Shown here: positions 40,303-53,954 of the stretch, piece by piece
Position numbering within the stretch: position 1 is the first letter of the stretch
Layout of the letters: the number at the start of each line of letters is the position of its first letter
NCBI RefSeq assembly: GCF_018691265.1
Contig: NW_024881296.1
Location: forward strand, 10,819,427-10,883,426
Reading direction: 5' to 3'
Source: Tyto alba
Taxonomy: Eukaryota > Chordata > Aves > Strigiformes > Tytonidae
Length of the DNA stretch: 64,000 nt
The notes under the pieces: model-generated
What the model saw: the letters and a program-made list of their open reading frames with translations, nothing else
What the model was told of the DNA's origin: nothing
Database searches by the model: none
Position numbers and translations under genes: made by a program

Positions 40303-41115
40303 GTAAGAAAATGAAGCACAGGAAAGAAGGATAAGGCAACAACAAAAATTTTATGCTTTGGATGATAAGATGCCCCAAGATATCAGAGGTCTTACAAGCC
40401 TTACATTTCACAGGAAGGTGATTAGAAGACAAAAATTTAGTCACTTCCCAGAAATTTACCAGTAGCTTTTACTAACAAAACTTTTTCAGTAGCATCACAA
40501 AACATTGGAGTTCTAAGTTATCTCTGGGCCTGCAAATTAAATCATCTAATTAAAAAGCATTTTATCCAGCTCTTGCCTCCTGGTGCAATGCAGACAGGTC
40601 TGCTGAAGACCTACTTCCAAGTTTGCAAAATGATACCAGCAGTCCTCCAGCAGTGTACCCCCTACCTCACACAGATATAAAAAACTCTTAATTTCCATTC
40701 ATTTTCAGCTGCTTTTGGAGGAAAACATTCAGCTTTGCCATGTTGAACAACGGCTGGATGACCGAAGTGTACATCAGTTTGACAAGTTACCAGGAAACTG
40801 AAAAACAAACTTTTGACAAAATGATGAGTGAAAGAATGCTACACATGCATTGCACTACACAAAGTACATGAGAACTGCTACAGAGTAAATCAAAGGCTGA
40901 GAGTGGCTTCCACATAAGCCCTCTGAAATTTGGATGTAAAGGTAAAGCACCATAAAGAGAAACTTCTCATTTCAGAAGGGCCTTGGTTTTGTCCTCTTTT
41001 TGACGTGCCACAAAATAGACTACATAGTAAGAGCCCAGAAACCTAGAAAACATAGTCATTGTCCCATATCTCCAAAAGAGTACCCCAAAAGAATTCTCTG
41101 AATCATTTGCTGCTT

Positions 41116-41197
41116 AAAAAAAAACCAAACAACAACAAAAAAAAACAAACAGAAAATTAACAAGCAAACAACAACAAAAAAAAACACATAAAACACA
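41116..41197 (+). repeat. A/C-rich (AAC/AAAC)n tract
   Basis: Two blocks of AACAACAAAA-type sequence separated by a short A-rich bridge. Confidence 0.85.
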
Positions 41198-41869
41198 CTA
41201 CCTAGAAATGTCTTCAGAAAGAGAATAAAAACTGTTTGTTGTCCCTCTAAATATAAAGCTCATGTCTTCAAATGCATCTTTTTATCTGCAGCTAGATTTT
41301 AATAGTGTACCTCACAGACTTTTATAAAAATCGATGATAAAACTATCATCTGGATAATCTTCCTGCTGTGTGTTTAAATGACTTGAAAAGTACTCTGTGT
41401 CCTTGGAATAAATTGACTCAAATACAAGAGTACAAGATGCAAGAAAAGAAGAGAGATCGATAGAGTAATGTGCAGGTAAGCAGGCAAGACAATAGATACT
41501 TATCAGTGGTAAAGCAGGTAGTTAAATATAAATACAACACAGTCTAAGATCAGTATACTGACAAATTAGAATGGTATAAACCACTAATTTAATGTCAATG
41601 AGTACACCTGCAACAAAGTCATCAAATGACAAATGCTACCACATGCCAAGCAGCATTAATGAAAACCACTATCAACAAAACTGGTTTTATATCCAATAAA
41701 AAAAGCACAATTTTATTAAAATATCTTTCCAAAGTCAATTTGAAAATACTGATTCAGAGTAAAATTCGTACTGTACAGTTCACAAAATGCAGACAATTAA
41801 TAGCTAGAAAAAAATCTAGGAAGAGATTTTATTATAGTTAGGCAGTTGTATGATGGACCCTCTAGGGGG

Positions 41870-42037
41870 AAAACAAACAAACCAACCAACCACCAGCCCA
41901 CCCCACCCCCCCCAAAAAAACAAACAAACAAACAAACACAAAACAAACAAACAAACAAACAACAACAACAAAAAAAAAAAACAGACAAACAAACAAACAA
42001 AAAAAAACCACATCAAACCAAAACAAAACAAAAAAAT
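41870..42037 (+). repeat. A/C-rich (CAAA)n tract with C8 run, about 168 bp
   Basis: Begins AAACAAACAAACC, passes through CCACCCC and C8, then long CAAA and AAC repeats. It is the largest low-complexity tract in the window. All open frames over it, on both strands, are repeat artefacts. Confidence 0.92.
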
Positions 42038-42569
42038 TACAAGTCATGAACAGCTTTGTATTTTCTTAGACCAAAACAAAAAAATCTGCCTCTGGTGCAC
42101 TCAATTTCACCACCTCGAGTGCTGAAATTATTTCAGAAGAAAACTAATGAATCTCCAAATCCACACCCTTAGCTGTTGTACCCCCCAGCTTAAGGCCTGC
42201 ATTCTTCAACTAGAAAACTTGCCCTGTGAGTTTTGCTTCTAATCCTAACATTCTGCAGTGCAAGAGGAGGTATAAAATCAGATCATGCTAAAAGTCAACT
42301 CAGCAGCACAGTAAATGGCATCTGCTAGCTGTTGTACCAAAGACAAATTGCATACAGTTTGCCTTCACTGAACTACAGGAAGGTTCTAAAAATATGTAGC
42401 CATGTAGTCCTACTAATAAATGGACCTGCCTTACCATTTTGATATCATAAATGCTCTGCAACACTCTAAAGTCTGCCTCCTGCTAAGAGTTAGAGAACTA
42501 GCCTTGTTAAAAAGAAAAGCACACCCAAAAAACCCCAAACAAAAAAAAACCTATACCTTCAGATGACTT

Positions 42570-42645
42570 CAATGAGTATTAGAATAGCATAGGTTGCAAG
42601 GGGCCTTTAAAGATCATGTAATTTACCCTGACCTATACAATGTTA
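42570..42645 (-). mobile_element. CR1 LINE 3'-terminal fragment
   Basis: TTAGAATAGCATAGGTTGCA then AGGGGCCTTTAAAGATCATGTAATTTA reads as the antisense of the CR1 3' end (CATAGAAT..GGTTGGAAGGGACCTTTAAAGATCATCTAGTTC). Short and 5'-truncated, in the same sense as RGS7. Confidence 0.85.
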
Positions 42646-45600
42646 CTCATATTTGTCAAACTTCAGGTAGTCATGTCTATGCAGTCAGAAAAATGTTTTA
42701 TTTTTTTCTATTAACTGTAATTCAGAACACTCCCTATATGTATAGAGCCAAAACATTTTCTAACAGTTTTAAGACTCGACCACTGTATCATAACATTGTG
42801 CTTTTGAGCTGCCATTATTTAAAGATTTTGATTTTATTCTGTAACTGGGATACTCTTGAACAGTAAAGCTCTTTCAAACACACATTGGCCTGTGTATTTA
42901 CAGTGATCAGTCACCTACAGAATTACAGGAATGCTTGTTCCAACAAGTACCTACAGTTAATATTTACAACATTTCAAGGCATATGATGACCAAGAATTGA
43001 AATGGTGATTGCAAATGGTTATACAGATTCATATGAGAAAGAATCTAATTTTGAACCTTAAAAGCCTCTCAAACAGAACCGTCAAGATCTTTATGGCAAC
43101 TGCAAATAAGAGTCAACCAGTTCATATATTCAATTCCTCAAACCTGCATAACCAAAGCCAAAGCTCTTTTGGTAATTTATCACCCTAAACATGTCCTTCT
43201 CCAGCAAGATAATTTCACATAATAAAACGGTAATATTGCCAAATATATTTTTTTCATGCTTTTTGACATGCTCTAGCCTGCACATAGAAATCCATCGACT
43301 CACTCACCAGATTAGTGCTTGCAAAAATCACATCATTTTTTAAGTAGACCTGTAATGATGAGAACCACAATTAAGCATGTATTTCAAAGCAAACTCAAGT
43401 ATGAGTATGTACAGCTTAGTTTTCAATCACCCACATAGCTCCTCTAAAATAAAAACAATAAAAAAAAAAGTACTAAAGTAATAGAAACCATTTCAAAACT
43501 TCGTGTAATATTGCAACTCAATTTTAAAACTGGAATTCAAAGTACTTCAAAAGTGGAAGAAAATAAACACACCTCCTTAGAAGAAGTGCAGCTGAAGTTA
43601 GTCATGAAATAATGTATCAAACATTCTCCTTACCTTTGTGTGTAAAAAAAAAAAAAAAAAAGCCTCCTTTCTTTCAAAAAGACTCCAAAAAGACAAAATT
43701 CAGAAACTGCAAATTCCATTTGAGGAACAGTGAATGAAAATAGATCTGGGACATTACCACACCACTTTTAAGCTGTAAGATCCAACAGGACTCTGTAGAA
43801 AAAAATCAATTTGTCAGGCTGTGAGATAAAAAGCATTTTCTCTTGCCTTCTTAGTGAAGCACAGGCAATCAAAGACTCTCTTCATCTGAACTACAAAGTC
43901 TGGTGAGCACTTCAAGATATGAAAAAATATGGATAGCCAAAAATCGAAAAAGGCCCTTGTAGATTATCATTAAAATAAACTGAGAGAGTTTTTCTTGTTT
44001 AGAATTTCCATTTCTATTGCCTAAAAGTAACAAACAGAAGTAATTGGTTGTAGTGGTTAAGAAGATATTTGGTTCCAACAGAGCTTCTATATATATAACT
44101 TCCAATTGTTAGCTGATTTATTGAGTTGTAGCTTTCACAGCAATATTGCCTGATTAATATAAAAAAAAAAAAAAAACACAACACATTTTTTGCACTCTTA
44201 CAATGGAACTGGAATTCTTAGCCTTTTTTTAAAATAGTCAGTGATGACAAACTGCACTTGGAAACATAAGTTATGTGCAAATAAACTGCCTCTCATGTAT
44301 ATCACAATTCAAGAGCATCAACACTGTCAGCTGAGATTCTTCAATTATTCTAGGCACTAACAACTGTGATTTTCAGGGTCTCTGATTAATACTGTAAATG
44401 TCATTAATCCAAGATGATGTTCAAATTATGTCCAAAATCATTATGCTTCTGCCTTTTATTGAATAAGGTCTTTCACCTGCATTCATTTAAGATGATTGCA
44501 GAGTTCAAACTGTTGGAAAGTCAGGCATCAGTTATAAGACTTGAGTGGATGACAGGGGTAATAATCACTTGTTTGCTAAAGGTCATGGTTTTTAGTGAGG
44601 CCTCTTAGATTACTCTCACTAACAATCTCAGTCTGTACAAGTGACTATTTTTGGATAACAGTCATGAACAGAATTTCTTCTTCAGCAGATTTGACCTGTT
44701 ATATTTACCTCTGTTTTACTGATATGTTGTAGTCCACAGATTGTAGTCTATGTAAGATTTAAGGCAAATCTTGTGACTCATTACTTTAGAAAAGGCAAAA
44801 ATCAGAAGTTTGAAATTAAGTCCTTCATATCTACAACCAGAGCAGTCTTTTACGGTGAAAACTGTTATAAGGTAATTTTGCAACATACCAGCAAGATTAG
44901 CAGCAAGTAATTACCAAAACATGTATCTGTAGCTACACAGATTTTCTAATGAATCATTGGTTTTGTACAGTGAACAATTCAATGACCCTAATATAAGTGG
45001 ATGACAAGGATGTGCCAATAAAATATTACTTATGTTAAAGAAGCTACAAGGCTGTTGAAGAAAGATAGGGGTCTATAACAGAAGTCCCCAAAAGTTCAAG
45101 CAGCAGATGACAGTAGAGACTTCTGACAATACCGGCACAGGATGGATGATACTTTGACTCCAGGACTAAAAATACAAATCATATATAATCAGATGCTTGG
45201 TAAAGGAATGCAACCTTGAGAACTGGATAAAAAATATCATATCTAGTAAAACTCTGATATAAAATAGAACTTGGGAACAACAAAGAAAGAGCAAGCAAGA
45301 CGACTGTGTTAGCAAACACAAAAGAATAAATACAAGCAGATCCAAGAGCAATGAGGAAGAAATACTCAATATCAACTTCATACTTATATTGGGATGCAGA
45401 TGTAATCCTCGTCCTTCTTTCTGGAAAGTAACTTAGCACTATTGACCCTAAGACCCTAAGGAGCCTAGAAAAGTTGAGCCTAGAGAAAGAAATAGATACT
45501 AACCAGCTTGTGTATATCAGTTTTAACTATACTAATATTTGGAATTAGCAATAATTGGATAATCAGGGATATAGATGTGAGTGTCTATATGTGTGGAGTA

Positions 45601-48600
45601 TTCTAACTGGATGAATAACAACTCTGATTAGTTTGCTAATACTTTAATTGGACTAAGAAAAAAAACTTGGCTCTGCATATAAGGCGCATTTCTTTAGTCC
45701 ACATAAACTGTATGGGGTGTTTAGTTTGGTTCCTTGCTCAGGGAACTTGGCTGAAATTTCAGTGCAGTAAAATTATGCTAATAAAAGGTTTTTACTACAT
45801 GTCCATACTGAACAGAATCAGTGAAAATTGATCTAAAGGTGCAAAAATAAATGTATGATGGCTCATTAAAAGTTTTTGTGATTGCAGAAGGAAAAGTTTG
45901 GTCAGTCTCTATTTGTAATTTGTAACGTGGGTCTCTGGCACAGCCAGAAACAGCACAAAACCCAACATAACATCAGACCTAAAATCATGCACTGTCTAGG
46001 ACCATACCTCAACCTCATTAGCAGACAGCAACATTCTAACAAAACAATTCAAAAGGATATTGGTTCTAGTGTTACAACCCCAGAGTTGCCATTTATAATC
46101 AAAAAAACCTCACAGCTTCTGAGAGGTAAAGATATTTTTGACAAATAAATTGGTTTAGTATCATGGATTTTAGAAGTGACATACTAAGGTGCTTCTAATG
46201 TTACTTGCTAGAAGTTCATGAAAAGTGGAAAAGAAGCTGAACACTAATCCAAAGTGAGGAAAATATTTTATATCATTAGCAAAGCTAATCGACACAGTTC
46301 TGTTAGTAGAATAGTAAATGAAGGGAGACTTTAAAAAAAAAAATGCTGTACAGTTCTAAGTGGGGACACATGGGAGTTGCTAGTTCAGGAATAATACTTG
46401 TCAGAAATTTGAATATATTTAAATCTCTTCAACAAAACATTACATGAAAAAATTACCTAGCTAAGTAATAATGGTTATTAAATGCCCAAACCTGATGATG
46501 CAGTTCTACAGAGAACATGTGCTTTTAATGGCACATGGTCTTTCCTCTACACAGTTTTCTCCCTTTGCTCAAAGGCAAAACGCTTCTGTGTATGGATGTA
46601 AGAAATTATAATAAAAGAGAGGACCACAATGATAAAGCAAGGAACTATTTAAGTTGGGGGAAAACTTAGTCATAGTTAGAATACCAGCTGCAAACATGGC
46701 TACACATGCACACACTGTTTGGGGAATTATGTCCTGCTAGTGATGACACAGATGCCAGTAATACCAGCCTTAGTGAGAGAGGGAAAAAAAAAAAAAGAAA
46801 AAAGAAAAAAAAACACCAAACCCACATTACTGCCAAGCAAGAAAAACAAATAAACCTGTTATTTTGCAGGTCCACTCATGTTTCACAGCAATACTGTGTA
46901 TGAAGCTGCACAGATTCATTCAGATCATCACTATTCGTATTAAACTCACGCTATCCACATGAGCGTAGATTGAAAGACTGAACTTTCTGCTTCAGCACAG
47001 TGAATGTTAGGATAGACTGCTGAGAAGTACAACTGCAATATCTGATACAAAAATTAAAGCCTGGGGGAAATATAGTGTGCATTAATGTCCCTTTAGTTAC
47101 ACTTTCCACAATACTTATTCTGTATTCGGACTAGTTTTAAATTGCTGGAAAGCAAAATCTCAAAAACATGTCTCCCACACACCGCTTTAGTTACAGATAG
47201 CCGCTGTTCTTTCTGTGACATAAAAATACCCCTGTGTTTGGATTCCATAGAATCACGTATCATTTCAAACACAGCATTTATAGGCATTACAAAAGTGAGG
47301 TTAGGCTGCAGTGCTTAGAAATCACAAAGTGCCATTCCATCAATGAAGGTCAGCACTTCCATTATTCTTGCTTGTTTCAGCACATGAGTTTCCCCTAGAC
47401 AATTTACAGGAAATGGAAGGGAAAACAACCAAATCATTGGAAAAATTGTTACAGATGCCATCTGGTCTTCACAGATGGGCCTGTACTGTAGGTCATGTAC
47501 ATCTCCTTTCCCTCTGTCATCATACACCGAGGAATTTGAAGCAGGTAGAGAAACAGAAACAATGACTACAAAGTATACTATCAGCACACCATGTGGAGAT
47601 TTAGCCACTGTATCTCCACTTAACACTCCACTGGGAGTCACACAAAGTTCTCCCTGCTGATGAAACCTCACTCAAAAGGGATACAAAATCTGTTAGTCAG
47701 AAAGTCAAAGGTTAGATCTGTAATGAATCACACCGGAATTGTGAAAACAACTGGAAAAACGTATCAGAAAAATAAGGCGATATTCGTTATTGCAATACTG
47801 CCAACACTATACTATGCACTGACCAAAAATATAATTAATCTTATCCTCAGTCTCTCCTCATAATCCATCTGAATTATCTCCAAATTACAAGTGGGAAAGA
47901 GAGGCACAAAATTACTACCTTTTTGTCAAACAGGACAGCAGAACTATGATTCATATCCATGTTCCCACCACCCAATTTTCTAAATGCAATACTTGATTTT
48001 TAGATACTCTCCTTGCTCTTAAGCAAACCACACTCTGGTACTGCTGAAAGAACTCTCCATCTATGAGGAATTTACAGTTTTTACAGCACTGCACAAATGA
48101 AGAGTTTCTGCAGTTCCAACCTTCCTACTCAGAAAAGTTGGGAGGGGCTGTTTGCTTTTAAGATACATACTGTTTCACATATTATTTAAAATAATACCTA
48201 CCTCTTACTTATCTGCATTCTAAGGACTTAAGCACAATGTGCCAGCATGCCTTTCAGCTTGCTTGATATCGAGTGATTTATTCAAAACCATTCAGCAGCA
48301 CAATCTAGACTTAATCCTCTTTCTCTCACACTCAGTCTCCCTCTGCATGATCACATTCAGTCTTAAAAGGAGGCAACCAGCAGAGATCTGACAGATCAGA
48401 AGAGTGATGTAACAGACCACTCATGACAGATCAGCCTAGCATTAGCAAGAAGTATAGATGCTGTTGCATGTCAGTATAACATGCTATCTGTCACTGCTTT
48501 TTCACTGTGTTCTAATGCAGATTATATCCTCAAGATACCATCTATCTCTTCCTTCAGGAAGGTGTTACACTGGCTAATGACTACTATCTCATTTATTCTC

Positions 48601-49015
48601 ACTTGTCAGAGACCATTCACTGCATTAATAGTTAATGTTACAATTAATATGCCAATTAAGAAAACTTATTTAGCTTGTAGAAGGGCAATTCATTCAAAAG
48701 TCATCATTAAATTTACTTGCTTTGAAGGGAAAATGGAAAATATAAACAAAACATAATGTTTCCTCTACTTCATTCTACAGTATAGCCTACTGCAGGGGGA
48801 AAAAAGCTGGAATTCACACCTCTAGCACACTACTACCAAGACACTACCACTTAAGAAGTTCTTTAGCATTTCACTGACACAGGCACCATGTGGTTCTACT
48901 TTTCAAGGAATTAACCTTAACCCCAGAGATGACAGCAATTACTCTGCACTTAAGGCCACATAAAGTCAAATTTCACCTCTACTTCTACAAATCGGAAAGA
49001 ACTTAGCTTAACTTT

Positions 49016-49058
49016 TAAAAACAGAACAAAACAAAAACAAACAAACAAACAAAAAAAA
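49016..49058 (+). repeat. (CAAA)n tract
   Basis: AACAAAACAAAAACAAACAA followed by further CAAA units and A8. Confidence 0.88.
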
Positions 49059-49690
49059 GGACAGGGGCAAATTTTCCCTCGCAACTGCATTTACTACATG
49101 CTTCAAATGTTCATGTAAGCACCCGTCCCAAGGACACCTAACAATGCAATCACACAGCATGCTGAACATTTCTAGTAACACACTGAAGTCTGACTGGCTA
49201 ATATGTAAGCATGTAAGTAGTCCATCTTGTAAGTACTATGCAAGATAGCTTGCAAAAAGAATAGGACAAAAATATTTAAATGTAACCAACAAAATGGCTA
49301 AAACTTAAATTGATGCTAATATATTCATGTCAACTGTGAACTACTTAGATAAAATCCATTTACCACGTCTACATGGATTATATGAAAATGACAAAAAGGT
49401 GGAATAAGGGAGAAAAGTGAGAACATACAGGAACATATTTCCTCTTGCTAAGGCCTGTCAAGATAAAGAACAAAAACACTGACAGCTGGACCAAATCATG
49501 TGAACGACTGAATTTGTGGCAAGCTTCACGTCCATTTTTTGTGATCCTCAAATACTACTCTGAAGGTGATGCAAAGGCTATTTCATGCATTAAGGGAAAA
49601 AAATGGAAATTACCTAGTCTCAGCGTCTTCTCACTAGCCTCCCCAGATCACTTTGCCACCTCTTGTTTTATACTTATATTGTAAGTTTTA

Positions 49691-50050
49691 TGCACAGAAA
49701 TCCTTCCAGTTTTCTAACAGAATGCTAAGCCCAGCAGCCTCCTTTGTGCAACATGAGTGCAAGCAAACAGCAGCATTTAGGCTGGCTGATGAACGCATGG
49801 TGACAATAGAGGCTTCCCACCCTGGAAACTGCAGAATGAGCATCAACAAATCAAAACCACCATCCAAAGACTTGATCAACAGTTTGACCAGGACACCCAC
49901 ATCAACACTTAGACACGGTTGATGAGACCGGCGTCCATCCCCTCCTGCAGAGAGTCCCTCTCCATGCTGGTGGGGCGTGCGCTCGCTGCCTGGGGGCAGA
50001 GCATCACCAAGGGAAGTTCCAGCTCCATCTCCAGAAGCACCAGTACAGAC
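49691..50050 (-). other. Unexplained 120-codon open stretch, GC-richer than surroundings
   Basis: On the minus strand there is no stop from just after TAG at 50053-50051 to TAA at 49690-49688. The right half (49915-50050) has several CpGs and is much richer in G+C than its neighbours. The translation has a Gly/Ser/Pro-rich first half (TGASGDGAGTSLGDALPPGS) and a hydrophobic second half (LLIKSLDGGFDLLMLILQFP). No family is recognised, and no convincing splice sites or good start define an exon. It could be chance, an old retrocopy or a decayed exon. Confidence 0.2.
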
Positions 50051-53000
50051 CTAGTGGCCTCGGATCAACCCTGACTATCGTGCCATAGTTGCCAGACATA
50101 GGAATTGGTGGTACAGCTCACATGAAAACAAACATATTGCAAGTGACAGAATGATGCGAGGCTAAATATTTTTCTTTTGGTGCCTCACATGCAGCATTTT
50201 GTCCTTGAACTTACTCCACGTACTTTAATATTGCTGAGTGACAAAGAATAAGCCCCATAAAATTTTCTATGTAGTGAAACTAGTTCAAAGAACACAAAGG
50301 GTACAATTCCTGCTTGAAGGAGAAGTATAATTCTTCAATACATTAAAAAAAAAAAAGAGCATGACAGGTCAAAGTCCTGTACTAACACCATTTCAGACAA
50401 TATCAACAGCCATCTCAGCATGTGTGCTTGTCTTCATTCAGGTAACAGCCACCAGTGAGGTGGAAGGAAAGGTAGAAAGGTAGAACCTTCAGAGGCAATC
50501 CACACTTACACGTTTACACATGTACAACATGTCTTATTTTCCACAGCTTAAAGTGAAAGCTCCTAAATGTCAGAATATGGAACTAGAAAGGATTGTCAGG
50601 TCCAGTGTCCTGGAATCAAAGTTAACCCTCAATTTCTAGATAGAAAAAAGTGTAAATGAAAAGAATCCCAGAGACAGTAGCACTGGCTATGGCCTACCTG
50701 ACCAAATGTGCACCAAAGTTTCTGCTAAAAGGTTAATGGCATGACAGCTACAGATGTGTCATCACAGATAAATACAAACAACTATATGAATAGAACATGT
50801 CCACACACTTTTCTTCTGAATGTGATACAAACACTACCTCAACAGAAGAACAGAACAGCGTGTTTAGTAAACAGCAGAACATGAACTTCAATGTCCAAAA
50901 GTAATGCTGTAGAAGTGAAGTTGAAGGTAAAGAGAAAGCAAGATCAGAACTATTTTTTCCCCACTATAAATGAACCTAAGTGCTTCGGGTCACAACTGTC
51001 TGTAGAACAGAATAGTTGCTTAAACTTTGAAAAGCTTTTCCTATAGCAGAGATACTATTCTTGTACTACAGGTTTTTAAGAAATGAGTACAGATAAGGCA
51101 CTATATCATTTGTACCTGTTTTAAACAAGCCAAAGGTATTTCTTCTCTCTCTTGGAAACCAAACCAATGCATTAACCTTACTGGGCATTAGCATGGCTCT
51201 TCTACTCTGATGGACACTGGTGTTCCATCCAGACCACAGGAGACAGAATCTAAATATTTCATTCAAGTAGTGTGATGATTCCACAGAGTAACAGACATGA
51301 TTTATGAAAAGGCACTAAAAACCTTTAGCTCCTAGTGACTTGAATGAGATTTGTTGTTGCTTAGTAACTCTTAAACTGAGACATTTGAAAGCTAGTAATA
51401 CTGTGAGCAGCTGGGTAGAACTCTTGTTGTTTATAGTATTCTAATTGTCTCAAACTGCATTCCTATGACCATAGTACTTTACCGTCTAATGTAGTACTTT
51501 GATAAATTCAGGGTACTCTGTACCAAGTAAACAGTTGATCTTCACAGATTTTCACTAAAATGAGTTTAATTAAACTACAGACCACCTATTCTACAGGTGA
51601 CACAGCTAAAATAAACTACTCAAGCCATATAGAAATCTTGGTATAGACCTGCATGATAGCACTATTCATACACTATGTTTTCTATTTGCTACTAAGAAGC
51701 CATCCTGTTTTACAATTTTGAACTTATTCTTCAGATCACACTTCTGTGCCTATAGAACTAAACATGCCAACATCAGGGATTTTGTGGCACAGCCACAAAA
51801 TGTTCTTTATTTTCTCCTCCATACAGACAAAAGTGTACAACAAAGAGAATTCTTACCATAAAATATGTGCCTCAAATTTCTGTAATTCTGCAGGTTTATT
51901 ATTAGTCTTTGTTGTTCTTCTTGTTGATATTGATTCTATATCAAATGCAATTGTATGGCTCCTGCTGATATCAAAAGATGCTGCGAATCTACATCTGAGG
52001 GCAGAATCTATCTCACAGAAGATTAGTACCTCTTACAGTCTGTAGTTCAGAGAAATTTAGGTGTTAAGAAGCACTAACATGTCTTTCTTTGAAAAGGCAT
52101 TCAGTAAACTGCTTATTCATCCTGATGTAAAAGTAAATCAGAAAGATTGTGGTTTTCCACCAGAGTTCAGAGCGCTTTTAAATAACAGCAATTCAAAATA
52201 CTCCAGTGCAATTCATTTTTACATTGTGGAAGACAAAGTACAATAGTGTTACGTCATATACATGAGAAATTGTGAAAAACTGTTCTATATTTAAATGCCC
52301 CCTAGTACAACCTTTTGTTCATGTTTGTTCAGTTATGATCAATTATGAACCAATAATCAAATTACAATAGAAGTGGGCCTGGCTGGCATAATATTCCTTC
52401 CAAAATAAATTTCATGGAGTCCGTATGTACATACTCTTTTTTTATTGTGGATTGCTATTTACTCAACAACAAAGAGCAGTCTCAAAAGCATAATGGCCAC
52501 AAGAGTGGCATGTCAGCAAGAGTCGTGATCCCACAGACTCTGTCATGAAAGCAGGCCCACCCCACTGCTTGTCCCACGGCAGCAGGACTCTGCACTGCTG
52601 AGAGGATATGTATAACTGCCAATCCGATTTGTTAGATCAGACTGCTGAAATACTCTAAGTCCATATGCATGTACATACATGTATATGAACATTATATAAC
52701 CATCTATGTCATCAAGGATAACTGGAACAGAAAGGAAAAAAAAAAAATCCTTTGGTGTTAAAGAGAATGATTTTCACTTTCAGCCAGATAATCTTTGTAC
52801 ACCTGAACTGCATTGTAAAGAGATCCCCTGTGTTCTCTGCCTCTTCCTCTCTGGCACAATCCTTCCTCCCTAGAACTTCACACTATGTTAGTCAAACAGG
52901 ATTCAGCAGAGGTCAAAGGAAGAAGAAAGCAAACACACGACTCCAGCAGAAGTGATGCAGAAGAGTTAATACAGCTCCAAAATTGACATTTTACCCAGTT

Positions 53001-53919
53001 TTGGTAAAAAAGGTACAGGAATGCCAGGCAAATGATGATTTCACTGTGACGGATAAATTTCTACCCGGATGGCTCATGCTTAAGGTCTTTCAAAATTAAG
53101 AGAGCACATCTTTGATATGATTACAACATGAATTTTGAGAGACTTCCTCAAAAGGATTTCTCATTTGAATGACACTGTGGATCTGATACACTTCAAATAT
53201 CATTTAATGATTATCAAAGATGTCCTCAACTGAGTAGAAATAGCACATTTATAAAAATGTTGAAAAATAGGCATCTTCATTGGGAAAATATGGATAAAAT
53301 ACACATTACTGTGTCATCTCTCCAGTTCCTATTCATCAGCAATAAACTTTGAGCTGGAAGTATGTTTGAATGAGAGCAGGTAACAACAGTAAGTAAAATC
53401 AGGAGTGATGTCTCTGTTTTTTGATGCCCTGATCACTTTCACAGACAAAGCAGCTTCTCTGAAACTCAGCCTGCAAAGCTGTCTTCTCAGAGATACATAG
53501 AACGTTAGAAAGAAATTGAGGTCCGTAGCAGCATCTGACAAAGGAAGCTTTCAAACACAGATATACACACACGAGCACAGAACAGGCCTCACATTTTAGG
53601 AGGCTAAACAGTCCAAATATCAAGCTCCCATCCCTGTCAGCTGTCTGCAGTTTATCTAGAAAAATCTACACTGACAGTTACAATGGCTTTATGAGATGCT
53701 CCTACAGCTCCCTTTCTTGGCCAGCCTGCTCTCCTGCACTAACCTCAGGCAGCTCTCACTCTCCAGATGATGCTGCAGTTCCCAATTCTGCTCAGACAGT
53801 TCAGCTCCAAGGACTAATGTCCCCTGTGGCTTCCCAGCCATCCTCATTCCTGCTGTATCTCTTCCAGTTACTATTAGAACCAACACATATTTTAATAACT
53901 AGCTCAACCTTTTTATTTC

Positions 53920-53923
<4 letters not shown>

Positions 53924-53951
<28 letters not shown>
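53924..53951 (+). repeat. T28 homopolymer
   Basis: Longest T run on the plus strand, followed by ATATAG. Confidence 0.9.

Positions 53952-53954
<3 letters not shown>

Larger units (their letters stand above)
39461..42569 (-). other. RGS7: RGS7 long intron segment
   Basis: No exon recognised. Contains A24 at 40279-40302 and A/C tracts at 41116-41197 and 41870-42037. Confidence 0.6.

Noticed and set aside
41870..42037. CRISPR-like regular repetition
   Set aside because: The unit is a 4-base microsatellite with no spacers, in a vertebrate intron.
41797..42125. Several open frames of 60-91 codons on both strands
   Set aside because: All are translations of the (CAAA)n tract; the Thr/Asn/Lys/Gln or Phe/Cys/Leu repeats are artefacts.
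47315..47671. 118-codon open frame on minus
   Set aside because: Overlaps open frames on the opposite strand and has no recognisable motif; length is within chance for a 64-kb window.
50575..50640. Possible CR1 or MIR-like phrase (GGAACTAGAAAGGATTGTCA then GGTCCAGT)
   Set aside because: Only about 30 bases resemble a retroposon and there is no tail or continuing homology.
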